A stretch of 64,000 nucleotides of DNA. Origin: Steroidobacter gossypii (lineage in GTDB: Bacteria > Pseudomonadota > Gammaproteobacteria > Steroidobacterales > Steroidobacteraceae). The stretch spans positions 248,001-312,000 of the forward strand of contig NZ_JAEVLS010000003.1 in the NCBI RefSeq assembly GCF_016801985.1. Reading direction: 5' to 3'. Positions 1-8,315 of the stretch are shown piece by piece. The notes under the pieces are model-generated. The model made no database searches and was not told where the DNA came from. It saw only the letters and a list, made by a program, of their open reading frames with translations. Position 1 is the stretch's first letter. Every line of letters begins with the position of its first letter. The position numbers and the translations under genes were made by a program.

Positions 1-124
1 GTTACAGCCGCTGCTCGGCATCGGTCTCTCTGCAGCCCTTTTACACGAACGCGTCGCCTGGCCTTTGATCGCCACCGCCGTCGGCGTGGTCGGCTGCGTC
101 GCCGGCGCCCGGCGGGCGGCGTGA
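1..124 (+). CDS. DMT/EamA-family membrane exporter, C-terminal end (partial)
   Basis: Only the last 40 codons of this gene are inside the window; the frame starts at base 2 and ends in TGA at 122-124. The visible residues are almost entirely hydrophobic and include QPLLGIGLSAALLHERV followed by a second Ala/Val/Gly-rich helix and a short Arg-rich tail. This matches the final helix pair of ten-helix drug/metabolite transporters, where a short loop with HER or GER separates the last two helices. Substrate cannot be inferred. It converges on the outer-membrane channel gene with one base between the stop codons. Confidence 0.7.
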   Translation, partial: LQPLLGIGLSAALLHERVAWPLIATAVGVVGCVAGARRAA

Positions 125-125
125 G

Positions 126-1559
126 CTACCGAGCGGCGATCTGACCGCCGCCAAGGGCGACGTACAGGGAGACGAGGTTGGAGACTTCGGAGCGGCGGAC
201 CTGGAGCAGCGCTTGTTCGGCGGCGAACAGGTTGCGTTCGGCGTCGAGCACTTCGATGTAGCTGACGACGCCTTCGTTGTAGCGGCGGCGAGCAAGTTCA
301 GCGAGCTGGCGTTGGGCGGTGGTGGCGCGTTCCTGGGCGCGGACCTGTTCGGAGAGGAAGCGGCGGCCGGCGAGGGCGTCGGAGACTTCCTGGAAGCTGA
401 CCTGGATGGTGCGCTCGTAGTCCGCGATCGCGATGTTCTCGCGCGCGGAGGCGACATTGAGATTGCCGCGGCGGGCGCCGAAATCGAACAGCGGCAGTGT
501 GATGGTGGGACCGTACGACCAGCTGCGTCGGTCGTTGCCGACCAGCTGATCGAGCTCGGTCGAGGCAAACCCATAACTGCCGGTGAGCGTGATCGAAGGA
601 AAGAACGCTGCACGAGCCGCTCCAACATTGGCGCGCGCAGCCCGCAGCCGCAGCTCGGCGCCGACGATGTCGGGTCGATTCGACAGCAGATCGGAAGGCA
701 AGCCCGCCGCCAATGTTTCCAAGCGGGCCTGCTCGGCCAGCGGCAACGGCTCCGGCAGCGGCTCCGCGATCGCTCGTCCGACCAGAGTCGCCAGCAGATT
801 CTCATTCTGCGCCTTGGTGAATCGCAGCCCCGCCAACTCAGTCTCGGCTTGAGTCAACAAAGTTTCGGCTTGCCGGAAGTCGAGCGCAGAAGTCACACCC
901 GCATCCAGACGTTTCTTCGCGATGCGCAGCCCCTCACGACGACTTTCCACCGTCGCTTCCGCCAACTCTAGTCGCTCGTGAGCCTCGAGCAGCGCAAAAT
1001 ACGTCAGCGCCACATCGCGAATCAGAGACAGTTGAAACGACCGAGTGGCTTCAACCGTGGCCAGATACTCCGCCCGCGCCGCCGTCGACAGGTTACGAAC
1101 CCGACCCCAGAAGTCCAACTCGAACGAAGCGATGGCAGCGCCCACCGTATAACGATCGAACGTCACATCGCGGCCAGGCGCGTCGCCGATACCCTGAGTG
1201 GCCGCGGCCTCCGGCCCGAGCCCGGTGCGTGTGGCGTCGGCGCTGGCGACAACCGTCGGCAACAGCTCCGAGCGCTGAATCCGATACAACCCACGCGCCT
1301 CTTCGATCTGCGCCACTGCAATCACCAGATCTCGATTGTTCGTGAGCGCCGTGGAGATCAGCGCCTCCAGCCGGGGGTCGACAAAGAAATCCCGCCAGCC
1401 AAGCGTGGTCGCCTGCGCGCCCGTGCTCGGATCTTCGACGTAACTTTCCGCGTAAGCATCCGGCGTCGGCAGCTCCGGTCGCACATGGCGAGGCGCCAAA
1501 CATCCGGCGAGATGCACGCCGGCGAAGGCAAAGACAAATGCAATGGAAACCCTAGCCAT
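126..1559 (-). CDS. RND efflux outer-membrane channel lipoprotein (NodT/OprM family)
   Basis: Outer-membrane factor of a tripartite efflux system: a TolC-like trimeric channel that takes substrate from the inner-membrane pump. I chose the ATG at 1559 because GGAG lies 7 bases upstream and the product then begins with a lipoprotein signal ending in the lipobox LAGC; a frame extending to 1616 adds only Arg-rich residues. The mature part has the two repeated efflux-protein domains, seen as a first helical block (TNNRDLVIAVAQIEEARG) and a second containing LLSNRPDIVGAE, and ends SLYVALGGG, a common NodT-family ending. The start overlaps the pump gene stop by 8 bases, so the two are translationally coupled. 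At 477 residues it is full length. Confidence 0.93.
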   Translation of the reverse strand: MARVSIAFVFAFAGVHLAGCLAPRHVRPELPTPDAYAESYVEDPSTGAQATTLGWRDFFVDPRLEALISTALTNNRDLVIAVAQIEEARGLYRIQRSELLPTVVASADATRTGLGPEAAATQGIGDAPGRDVTFDRYTVGAAIASFELDFWGRVRNLSTAARAEYLATVEATRSFQLSLIRDVALTYFALLEAHERLELAEATVESRREGLRIAKKRLDAGVTSALDFRQAETLLTQAETELAGLRFTKAQNENLLATLVGRAIAEPLPEPLPLAEQARLETLAAGLPSDLLSNRPDIVGAELRLRAARANVGAARAAFFPSITLTGSYGFASTELDQLVGNDRRSWSYGPTITLPLFDFGARRGNLNVASARENIAIADYERTIQVSFQEVSDALAGRRFLSEQVRAQERATTAQRQLAELARRRYNEGVVSYIEVLDAERNLFAAEQALLQVRRSEVSNLVSLYVALGGGQIAAR

Positions 1560-4500
1560 TTGCCGACTCCGTAACATCGCGCGTCGAGGCGGGAGGCCGG
1601 CGCGGATTGCGCGCAATCCATCGCCGCACGCTCATATACAAGAGCGGAATGAAAAACACGCCCAGGATGGTCGCGGCAATCATTCCACCCATGACGCCGG
1701 TGCCAACCGCGATCCGGCTGGCCGCGCCCGCGCCGCTCGACACCACCAACGGCACCATGCCCAGGATGAACGCAAGCGACGTCATGACGATGGGCCGCAG
1801 GCGCAGCTTGACCGCATTCATGGTCGCCTCGAGCGGCGCCTTGCCATGCGCTTCCTCTTCGAGCGCGAACTCGACGATCAGAATGGCGTTCTTGGCCGCC
1901 AGGCCGATGATCGCAATCAGGCCGACGTTGAAATAAACATCGGCCGGCAAGCCGCGCAACATCGTGAACAGCACCGCGCCCAAGACGCCCAACGGCACGA
2001 TCAGCAACACGGACAGCGGCACCGACCAACTCTCATACAACGCCGCGAGCAACAGAAACACCACGATGAGCGACAAGCCGAGCAGCGCGCCCACTTGTCC
2101 GCCGGCCTGTTGCTCTTCATACGAGATGCCGGTCCATTCGAAAGCGAACCCCTCGGGCAGTTGCTCGGCGAGTCGCGCCATTTCATTCATGGCTTCGCCG
2201 GTGGAGCGGCCCGGGGCAGGCGAGCCTGAGATGGTCATGGCGGGATAGCCGTTGTAGCGCTCCATCTGCGGCGGGCCCGCCGTCCACTCGGTGGTAGTGA
2301 ACGCGCCGAACGGCACCATTTCGCCTTGCGCGTTTCTGACTCGCAGCGCCAGGATGTCCTCGGGCGTCATTCGATAGGGCGCGTCGGCTTGCAACAGCAC
2401 GCGCAGAATGCGCCCCTCGCGGCTGAAGTCGTTCGCATAGGAACTGGCGAACGAGATGGCGAGAGTGGCGTTGACGTCTGCGATGGAGAGCCCCAGCGCC
2501 CGCGCTTTGATTCGGTCGATGAGCACTCGCAGCTGCGGCGAGTCCGCCTGTCCTTCGGGGCGAACTGCGGCGAGCAGGGGACTCTGAGTCGCGGCGGCCA
2601 GCATCTGATTGCGCGCATTGAGCAATGCCTCGCGCCCGAGACCGGCTCGATCCTGCAGCTTGAACGTGAATCCGGCCGCGACGCCGAGCGATGGAATCGA
2701 CGGCGGGTTCAGCGTGAAGATCATCGCCTGTTTCACCTGCGACAACGCCATGTTGGCTTTGCCCACCAGGGTCAATGCGTTGTTCTCCGTGCCCGGGCGT
2801 TCATCCCAAGGCTGCAGCGAGACGAACGCCATCGCATTGGATTGCCCCTGCCCGAAAAAGCTGAAGCCCCGAACGAACACGATGCTTCTCGTCTGTGGCT
2901 GCGCGCGATAGAAGCCGCTGACTTGTTCGATCGCCTCGTTGGTGCGAGTGATCGTCGCGCCCGGAGGCGCTTGCACGACGGTGATGACGGAGCCCTGATC
3001 TTCTGCGGGCAGAAAGCTGCCGGGCAGCCGCATGAACAACAACAGGGTCAGTCCCACCATCAGCAGGAACACGGCGAGAAAGCGCAGCGGCCGGGCCAGA
3101 ATCTGGCCGACGCGGTTCTGATAGCGCTGCGTCACCCTGGCGAACCAGTCGTTGAAGCCCTCGAAGAAGCACTCGAACCACTGGCCGACGCGGCTGCGCG
3201 CATGACCATGCTGCTCGCCCCCGTGCGCGTCTTCCGGCTTGAGCAGAGTGGCGCAAAGCGCGGGCGTCAGGGTCAAAGCGAGCAGGGCGGAGAAGGCGAT
3301 CGACAGCGCCAGCGTGAGCGAGAACTGTCGGTAGATCCCGCCGGTGGACCCTGGAAAGAAAGCCATGGGCACGAACACGGCCACCAGCACCAGCGTGATG
3401 CCGATGATCGCCGAAGTGATTTGCGTCATGGCCTTGACCGTCGCCTCATACGGCGGCAGCCCTTCCTCGGTCATGATGCGCTCGACATTCTCCACCACCA
3501 CGATGGCGTCGTCGACCAGAATGCCGATGGCCAGCACCATGCCAAACAACGTCAGCACGTTGATGGAAAAGCCGAGCACCCATAGCCCGAGACAGGCGCC
3601 CGCCAGCGCGATCGGCACGACGATGGTGGGGATCAAGGTGGCGCGCCAGTTCTGCAGGAATAGAAACATCACCAGGAACACCAGCACCATCGCCTCGATG
3701 AGCGTTTTCACCACCTCGTCCACCGAGATGCTGATGAACGGCGTGGTGTCGTAGGGCACGGCCCAGCTGATGTCTTGCGGAAAGTTACGTTGCAGCTGAG
3801 CCATGCGCGCTTTGACGCCTTCCGCGGTGGCCAGGGCGTTGGCGCCCGTGGAGAGTTGAATGCCCATGCCGGCGGCGGGCTTGCCATTCAGCTCCAGATC
3901 GGAGGCGTAGCTCTGCGCCCCGAGCTCGATGCGCGCCACATCGCCGAGACGCACCGCGGATCCATCGGGGTTCGCGCGCAAGATGATGGATGCAAATTGT
4001 TCCGGCGTGGTGAAGCGGTTCTGCGTCAGGATCGGTGCATTCAACTCGGATTGCCGGGCCAGCGGACGATCGCCGAGTTGTCCGCCTGGCGACTGAGTGT
4101 TTTGCTCCTGTACGGCCGCGAGCACTTCCGCGGCCGACAACCTATAGGTGGTGAGGCGGTCCGGATCGAGCCAGACGCGCATGGCGTATTCGGACGAGAA
4201 GGAACGAATGTCGCCGACGCCAGGCACGCGGCGCAGCTCGTCGATCACGCGCGTGGCGGCGAAGTTGCCCAGCTCCAGCGAGTTGGTCGCGCCGGTTCGG
4301 GAGGTGAGGGCGACGATCATCAAAAAGCTGGAGGTTGCCTGTCTCACCAGAATGCCCTGGCGACGCACTTCTTCGGGCAGGCGTTGCTCCACCGAGCGCA
4401 GCCGGTTCTGCACATCCATCTGCGCGATGTCGATGTCGGTGCCCGAGGCGAACGTCACCGTGATCGAGGCGCTGCCGTTCGACTGGCTGGTGGAAGACAT

Positions 4501-4734
4501 GTACAAGAAGCCTTCCACGCCGTTCAACTCCTGCTCGATCACCTGCGTGACATTTGTTTCCAACGTCGCGGCGTCCGCGCCGGGGTAAGTGACGGCGATG
4601 GTGAGCGAAGGCGGTGCGATGTCGGGGTACTGCTCGATGGGCAGCGAGCGCAGCGCCAGCGCGCCGGCGAGCAGAATGCCGAGCGCGATCACCCACGAGA
4701 AGATCGGCCGATCGATGAAGAAGCGCGGCGACAC
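1552..4734 (-). CDS. RND multidrug efflux pump, HAE1 (AcrB/MexB) family
   Basis: Proton-driven inner-membrane efflux pump of 1060 residues, the normal length for AcrB-type proteins. It starts with GTG, three bases after the adaptor stop, giving MSPRFFIDRPIFSWVIALG, the typical opening of HAE1 pumps. The helix 4 charge pair expected for proton relay is visible in GILVDDAIVVVENVER, and the second half repeats the fold with GLAAKNAILIVEFA. The large periplasmic loops lie between helices 1-2 and 7-8. It is the middle gene of an adaptor-pump-channel operon on the minus strand. Substrates are probably hydrophobic or amphipathic compounds, but the sequence does not show which. Confidence 0.96.
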   Translation of the reverse strand: MSPRFFIDRPIFSWVIALGILLAGALALRSLPIEQYPDIAPPSLTIAVTYPGADAATLETNVTQVIEQELNGVEGFLYMSSTSQSNGSASITVTFASGTDIDIAQMDVQNRLRSVEQRLPEEVRRQGILVRQATSSFLMIVALTSRTGATNSLELGNFAATRVIDELRRVPGVGDIRSFSSEYAMRVWLDPDRLTTYRLSAAEVLAAVQEQNTQSPGGQLGDRPLARQSELNAPILTQNRFTTPEQFASIILRANPDGSAVRLGDVARIELGAQSYASDLELNGKPAAGMGIQLSTGANALATAEGVKARMAQLQRNFPQDISWAVPYDTTPFISISVDEVVKTLIEAMVLVFLVMFLFLQNWRATLIPTIVVPIALAGACLGLWVLGFSINVLTLFGMVLAIGILVDDAIVVVENVERIMTEEGLPPYEATVKAMTQITSAIIGITLVLVAVFVPMAFFPGSTGGIYRQFSLTLALSIAFSALLALTLTPALCATLLKPEDAHGGEQHGHARSRVGQWFECFFEGFNDWFARVTQRYQNRVGQILARPLRFLAVFLLMVGLTLLLFMRLPGSFLPAEDQGSVITVVQAPPGATITRTNEAIEQVSGFYRAQPQTRSIVFVRGFSFFGQGQSNAMAFVSLQPWDERPGTENNALTLVGKANMALSQVKQAMIFTLNPPSIPSLGVAAGFTFKLQDRAGLGREALLNARNQMLAAATQSPLLAAVRPEGQADSPQLRVLIDRIKARALGLSIADVNATLAISFASSYANDFSREGRILRVLLQADAPYRMTPEDILALRVRNAQGEMVPFGAFTTTEWTAGPPQMERYNGYPAMTISGSPAPGRSTGEAMNEMARLAEQLPEGFAFEWTGISYEEQQAGGQVGALLGLSLIVVFLLLAALYESWSVPLSVLLIVPLGVLGAVLFTMLRGLPADVYFNVGLIAIIGLAAKNAILIVEFALEEEAHGKAPLEATMNAVKLRLRPIVMTSLAFILGMVPLVVSSGAGAASRIAVGTGVMGGMIAATILGVFFIPLLYMSVRRWIARNPRRPPASTRDVTESANG

Positions 4735-4737
4735 TCC

Positions 4738-5889
4738 TCAGCGCTCCGTCGGCTGCGCAGCCTTGTCGGCTGGCTGATTCGCCGGCGCGATCCGAACACG
4801 CGCGCCGGGCTGCACTTTCTGCAGGCCCTCGACGATGACGCGATCGCCGCTTTCGAGTCCTTCGAGCACCACCCATTGATCGCCTTGTTGAGTGCCCAGC
4901 TTGATCGGGCGTGCGGCCACCGTGTCGTCTTCGCCCACGACCAGGACGTTGGCGCCGGACGGCGTCAGCTGTACCGCGCGCTGAGGAATCGCAAAGCCGT
5001 GGGGCCGCACGCCTACTTCGATGCGGGCGCGTACGAACTGCCCGGGCAACAGAATGCGGTCGGGATTCGGAAACTCGGCGCGAATCGCGGCAGTACCTGT
5101 CGCCTGGTCGATGGACAGATCCAGGAAATCGAGATGACCCGGGTGTTTGTAAGGTGTGCCGTCCTCCAGCAACAAAGTGACGGCGACTTTGCCCAGCTCG
5201 GGCACCTTGAGTGTGCCAGCGGCCATCTCGCGTCGAATCGACAGCAGATACGCGCTCGACTGGGAAAAATTCACAAAGACCGGATCGAGCTGCTCGATGG
5301 TCGTCAGCAAGGTCGCTGCCGAGGCGCTGACCAGCGCCCCTTCAGTGACCTGAGCGCGACCCGCGCGACCTGCGATCGGTGCAGTCACAGTCGTGTAACT
5401 CAGGTTCAGTCTGGCGCTTTCCAGTTGCGCTTGAGTCTGCGCGACATCTGCCTCGGCGGTTCGCAGTCGAGCGAGAGCAGCGTCGAACTCCTGCTGACTG
5501 ATGGCCTGTTCCTGCACCAGCCCTTTGTAACGTTCGACATCCTGTTTGGCGTTGGCGGCTGTCGCCAACGCTCGAGTGAGCGCGGCTTCCACGGCGCTGA
5601 CGCTGGCGCGCAGCTCGCGAGGATCGATCAGGAACAAAGTCTGTCCGGCCTTGACGTCGCTGCCTTCGTTGTAAAGCCGTCGCTCAACGATGCCGTCAAC
5701 CCGCGCACGCACCTGCGCGGTGCGCACCGCCTGCACCCGGCCAGGCACCTCGGTGATGTTTTCGAGCGATTGCGCCTGGGCGACGACGACTTGAACTTCG
5801 GGCGGGGGCGGCGTGGGAGGCGCGTTACCGCCGCACGCAGCCAGGAGAACGAAACAAGCAACTCCGCTACGTCTGGCCTGCTGCAGCAT
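4738..5889 (-). CDS. RND efflux periplasmic adaptor lipoprotein (MexA/AcrA family)
   Basis: Membrane-fusion protein that bridges the pump and the outer-membrane channel. The ATG at 5889 gives a lipoprotein signal ending LLAAC, so the protein is anchored by lipid to the inner membrane; an upstream in-frame extension to 6009 would destroy this. After a Pro-rich linker come the first half of the lipoyl domain (VPGRVQAVRTAQVRARVDG), an alpha-helical hairpin (about residues 85-155), the second lipoyl half (LNLSYTTVTAPIAG), then beta-barrel and membrane-proximal domains. It is the first gene of the operon, with a promoter about 75 bases upstream. At 383 residues it is full length. Confidence 0.94.
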   Translation of the reverse strand: MLQQARRSGVACFVLLAACGGNAPPTPPPPEVQVVVAQAQSLENITEVPGRVQAVRTAQVRARVDGIVERRLYNEGSDVKAGQTLFLIDPRELRASVSAVEAALTRALATAANAKQDVERYKGLVQEQAISQQEFDAALARLRTAEADVAQTQAQLESARLNLSYTTVTAPIAGRAGRAQVTEGALVSASAATLLTTIEQLDPVFVNFSQSSAYLLSIRREMAAGTLKVPELGKVAVTLLLEDGTPYKHPGHLDFLDLSIDQATGTAAIRAEFPNPDRILLPGQFVRARIEVGVRPHGFAIPQRAVQLTPSGANVLVVGEDDTVAARPIKLGTQQGDQWVVLEGLESGDRVIVEGLQKVQPGARVRIAPANQPADKAAQPTER

Positions 5890-5963
5890 GGGGGCGCCTT
5901 GGATGTCAGCGTTACGACATCCCGGCGTAACGCGGGCTTGCGTGTTTTGGTTGCGTAGCATCG

Positions 5964-5992
5964 CGTATAGCGCCGCGATGTTTGAAAAGCAA
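5964..5992 (-). promoter_or_regulatory. Probable sigma-70 promoter of the RND efflux operon
   Basis: Read on the minus strand, a TTGCTT -35 box (5987-5992) and a TATACG -10 box (5964-5969) are separated by exactly 17 bases. They sit 75 bases upstream of the chosen adaptor start. No other good pair was seen before the gene. This is a by-eye match to the consensus. Confidence 0.55.
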
Positions 5993-6003
5993 TTAGGAGA
6001 GTC

Positions 6004-6020
6004 GCACATGTAAAATGTGC
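6004..6020. promoter_or_regulatory. Inverted repeat upstream of the RND promoter (candidate operator)
   Basis: GCACAT and ATGTGC form a perfect 6-base inverted repeat with a 5-base AT-rich spacer, 12 bases upstream of the RND -35 box. The position suits an activator or a repressor that crowds RNA polymerase. No regulator gene is adjacent, although a TetR gene lies 1.5 kb away. Confidence 0.4.
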
Positions 6021-6153
6021 TGCGCGCCGCGCCGTGAGATGGATGGCAGCGGCTGCTATCTAGCCGTCGTGGTCACGGCCGCACATCGAAACAAGCGAGA
6101 GGCTGAAATCGATGCGCGGCCGCTGGTGCGAGGGCGTGTCGAGTCGATCGAGC

Positions 6154-7143
6154 CTATTCAGCGACCCACACGTAGCTGTCGTCGCGCTTCTCGAATTTGC
6201 CCAGACCGGGATACGGAAAATGCACGGCGTAGATGCGCTGTCCGCTGGCGGCGCTTTGCGCAATCAGTTCGGCGCGGCTCTTCTGGGCGGTCGGCGCATC
6301 GCGATCGAAGGCAATCGTCCAATCGGGTTTCTGCACCGAGACCACGTGGTGATGCATGGAATCGCCGATGTACAGCAGCGAGTTGTCGCCCGAGCCGATC
6401 AGAAAGCCCGAGTGGCCGGGCGTATGGCCGCGAATCTCCACCGCTTTGACCACGCCCGGAAGCAGCTCCGCGCCGGGCTTGAACGCATTGACCTTCGGCG
6501 ACATCGCGGCGACCTGCGACTCGTAATTGCTGAGGCCGATGCTCGCGGCCGTTTCCGCATCCAAGCCCTGCAGAAACGCCCAGTCGGCGGCCGCGATGTG
6601 AATCGTGGCGTTGGGGAAGGCGAGGGCGCCCTCGGCAGTCACCAGCCCGCCGGCGTGATCCCCATGCGGATGTGACAAGAACACATCGGTGACGCTGGCG
6701 GCCTCGACACCGGCTTCCGACATCGACTTCATCAAACCGCCCGCGCTCGGGCCGAAATTCGCACCGGCGCCAGTATCGAACAGCAGCACGCGATCGGGGG
6801 TCTTCACCAACAACGGCTGGATATTCAAGCTGAGCTTGTCGGTGGGCAGGCCCGCCGCGCTGAGCAGCTGCGCAATCTCTTCAGGCGTCTTGCCCACGCC
6901 GACGATCTTGTTGTCGTTGGGGAATTCCAGGCCGCCGTCGCGCAGGGCGAAGCCGGTGAATTCGCCAATGCTGAACGTCTGCGCGTTGACTTGATCGTTG
7001 CTGAGGGCGCTCGTCTCGCTGGCGGGCGCTTCCGGCTGCGCTTGCTGTTCAGTGTTGGGCGGCGCCGCCTCGCGCGAACAGGCGGCGAGCGTCAATGTGG
7101 CGATGATGGCGAGCGTGAGGGAGCCAATGTTGGGTTTGTTCAT
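6154..7143 (-). CDS. Secreted MBL-fold metallo-hydrolase, putative lipoprotein
   Basis: Zinc-dependent hydrolase of the metallo-beta-lactamase superfamily, 329 residues. The N-terminus is a lipoprotein signal ending LAAC at about residue 22, so it is exported and lipid-anchored. The metal motif SHPHGDHAGG carries the HxHxDH residues; further ligands are in RGHTPGHSG and in the aspartate of LLYIGDSMHHH. The arrangement resembles quorum-quenching lactonase-like and general MBL hydrolases more than true beta-lactamases. The start is supported by GAGGAAAC just before the ATG. It stands alone, and its substrate is unknown. Confidence 0.85.
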   Translation of the reverse strand: MNKPNIGSLTLAIIATLTLAACSREAAPPNTEQQAQPEAPASETSALSNDQVNAQTFSIGEFTGFALRDGGLEFPNDNKIVGVGKTPEEIAQLLSAAGLPTDKLSLNIQPLLVKTPDRVLLFDTGAGANFGPSAGGLMKSMSEAGVEAASVTDVFLSHPHGDHAGGLVTAEGALAFPNATIHIAAADWAFLQGLDAETAASIGLSNYESQVAAMSPKVNAFKPGAELLPGVVKAVEIRGHTPGHSGFLIGSGDNSLLYIGDSMHHHVVSVQKPDWTIAFDRDAPTAQKSRAELIAQSAASGQRIYAVHFPYPGLGKFEKRDDSYVWVAE

Positions 7144-7562
7144 ATGTTTCCTCGGAGATGCGACTCATTATAGCCGCTTTGCGATTCGTCTCCCGCTGTC
7201 GCTTCTGGGCCCGCTTGTACTGGACCGGCAACGCATGCCGCATCTCCGGCGCTAGGTCATGGAGCACCCGTCGAAAGCCGGCTCGCATCGTGGACAGCGG
7301 AACAAGCGGATGCCGGTAGTTGATCAGGCCTGGCGTCCAGGCCGCGCCCAGCAGCCGTGCGACGTACCAGCCGATGGTCTCATCGATCTGTAACGAACAA
7401 ACTCCGGCGCGTTCGCAAGTAGCCGGCGCCAACGGTGCGGGGATCTGGCTGCGCATCTGAGCGAGCGCAGCCTCGCCGAGCGGCTCGTGGCGGCCCGCAC
7501 CGTGGGCAAGCGAAGTCGTCGTCGACCGCCGCGTCTGAGATTAGAATACAGCGCCGCTGACG
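7144..7562. other. Intergenic stretch with a possible decayed gene on the minus strand
   Basis: This 419-base gap holds no convincing intact gene. On the minus strand a frame from about 7456 stays open through the gap and ends inside the start of the MBL gene (7049). Its translation (for example WTPGLINYRHPLVPLS and LPVQYKRAQKRQRE) has a plausible protein composition and resembles the loose C-terminal pattern of some alpha-helical oxygenases, but it has no ribosome site and overlaps its neighbour by 95 bases. I read it as a gene remnant or chance frame. A TAGAAT-like -10 box before the TetR gene lies near 7540. Confidence 0.3.
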
Positions 7563-8309
7563 ATGGAGACTCCAGACGTGCCTTCAAATGTGAAACCCCG
7601 GCGCAAGCGGGCGACCAAGACCCGGCAGTCCACTGCCAGATCCGCCAAGGCGCGCGGCAAGCGCCCGACCAAGGCGGAGCAGCGCGCCGAGATGATGGAG
7701 CAGATCCTGGACGCGGCCGAGGAGCTGTTCTCCAAACATGGTCTCTATGGCGTCACGCTGAAGGACGTGGCCCAGCGCGTGGGCGTGCATCACACGCTCA
7801 TGAACTATTATTTCCAGGACAAGAAGAAGCTGTTCGACCAGGTGTTCGGCCGGCGCGCCGTGGTGACCAGCACGCGCCGCATCGAGGCGCTCGATGCCTA
7901 CGATGAGGCCACCAAGGGCAAGCCGTCGGTCGAAGGGGCGTTGCGCGCGTTCCTCGATACCGACCTCGATCTTTACATCCAAGGCGGGGAACGCTGGAAG
8001 AACTACGGTGCGCTCGGTGCGCAGGTCGCCAACACGCCGGAGTGGGGCGCGGAGCTGATGGACAAGCATTTCGATCCGGTGGTGCTGCGCCTGATCGACT
8101 TGCTGAAGCGGGCGCTTCCGCATGCCGCCGACGAAGATATCTTCTGGGGCTATCACTTCGTGACCGGCGCCTTGCTGCTCACCCTGGCGCGCACCGGGCG
8201 CATCGACAAGCTGTCCGGCGGCATCTGCCAGTCGGAAGATTTCGAGGCGGTCAAACAGCGCATGGCCAAGTTCATGGCGGGCGGTTTTCTCGCCATCTGC
8301 GGCAAATAG
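7563..8309 (+). CDS. TetR/AcrR-family transcriptional regulator
   Basis: One-component repressor of 248 residues. A basic, disordered N-terminal tail of about 40 residues (RRKRATKTRQSTARSAK) precedes the TetR HTH: ILDAAEELFSKHGLYGVTLK, then VAQRVGVHHTLMNYYFQDKK, the canonical recognition-helix region ending in YYF. The rest is the all-helical ligand and dimerisation domain, with FMAGGFLAI at the end. It is convergent with the Ada-AlkA gene, 6 bases away. The target is not evident; the RND operon and MBL gene nearby are candidates. The tail is longer than in most relatives and may make extra DNA contacts. Confidence 0.88.
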   Translation: METPDVPSNVKPRRKRATKTRQSTARSAKARGKRPTKAEQRAEMMEQILDAAEELFSKHGLYGVTLKDVAQRVGVHHTLMNYYFQDKKKLFDQVFGRRAVVTSTRRIEALDAYDEATKGKPSVEGALRAFLDTDLDLYIQGGERWKNYGALGAQVANTPEWGAELMDKHFDPVVLRLIDLLKRALPHAADEDIFWGYHFVTGALLLTLARTGRIDKLSGGICQSEDFEAVKQRMAKFMAGGFLAICGK

Positions 8310-8315
8310 CCGGCG

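Noticed and set aside
3775-5958. A very long open frame on the plus strand opposite the RND pump and adaptor genes
   Set aside because: It is antisense to two clear, full-length RND genes, and its translation is rich in Arg, Gln, His and Gly with no recognisable domain. Such frames are a by-product of GC-rich codon use.
6154-7143. The MBL-fold protein as a beta-lactamase
   Set aside because: The spacing and context of its metal motifs, its lipoprotein signal and later motifs fit lactonase-like MBL hydrolases better. The B3 enzyme in this window is the one at 23305.
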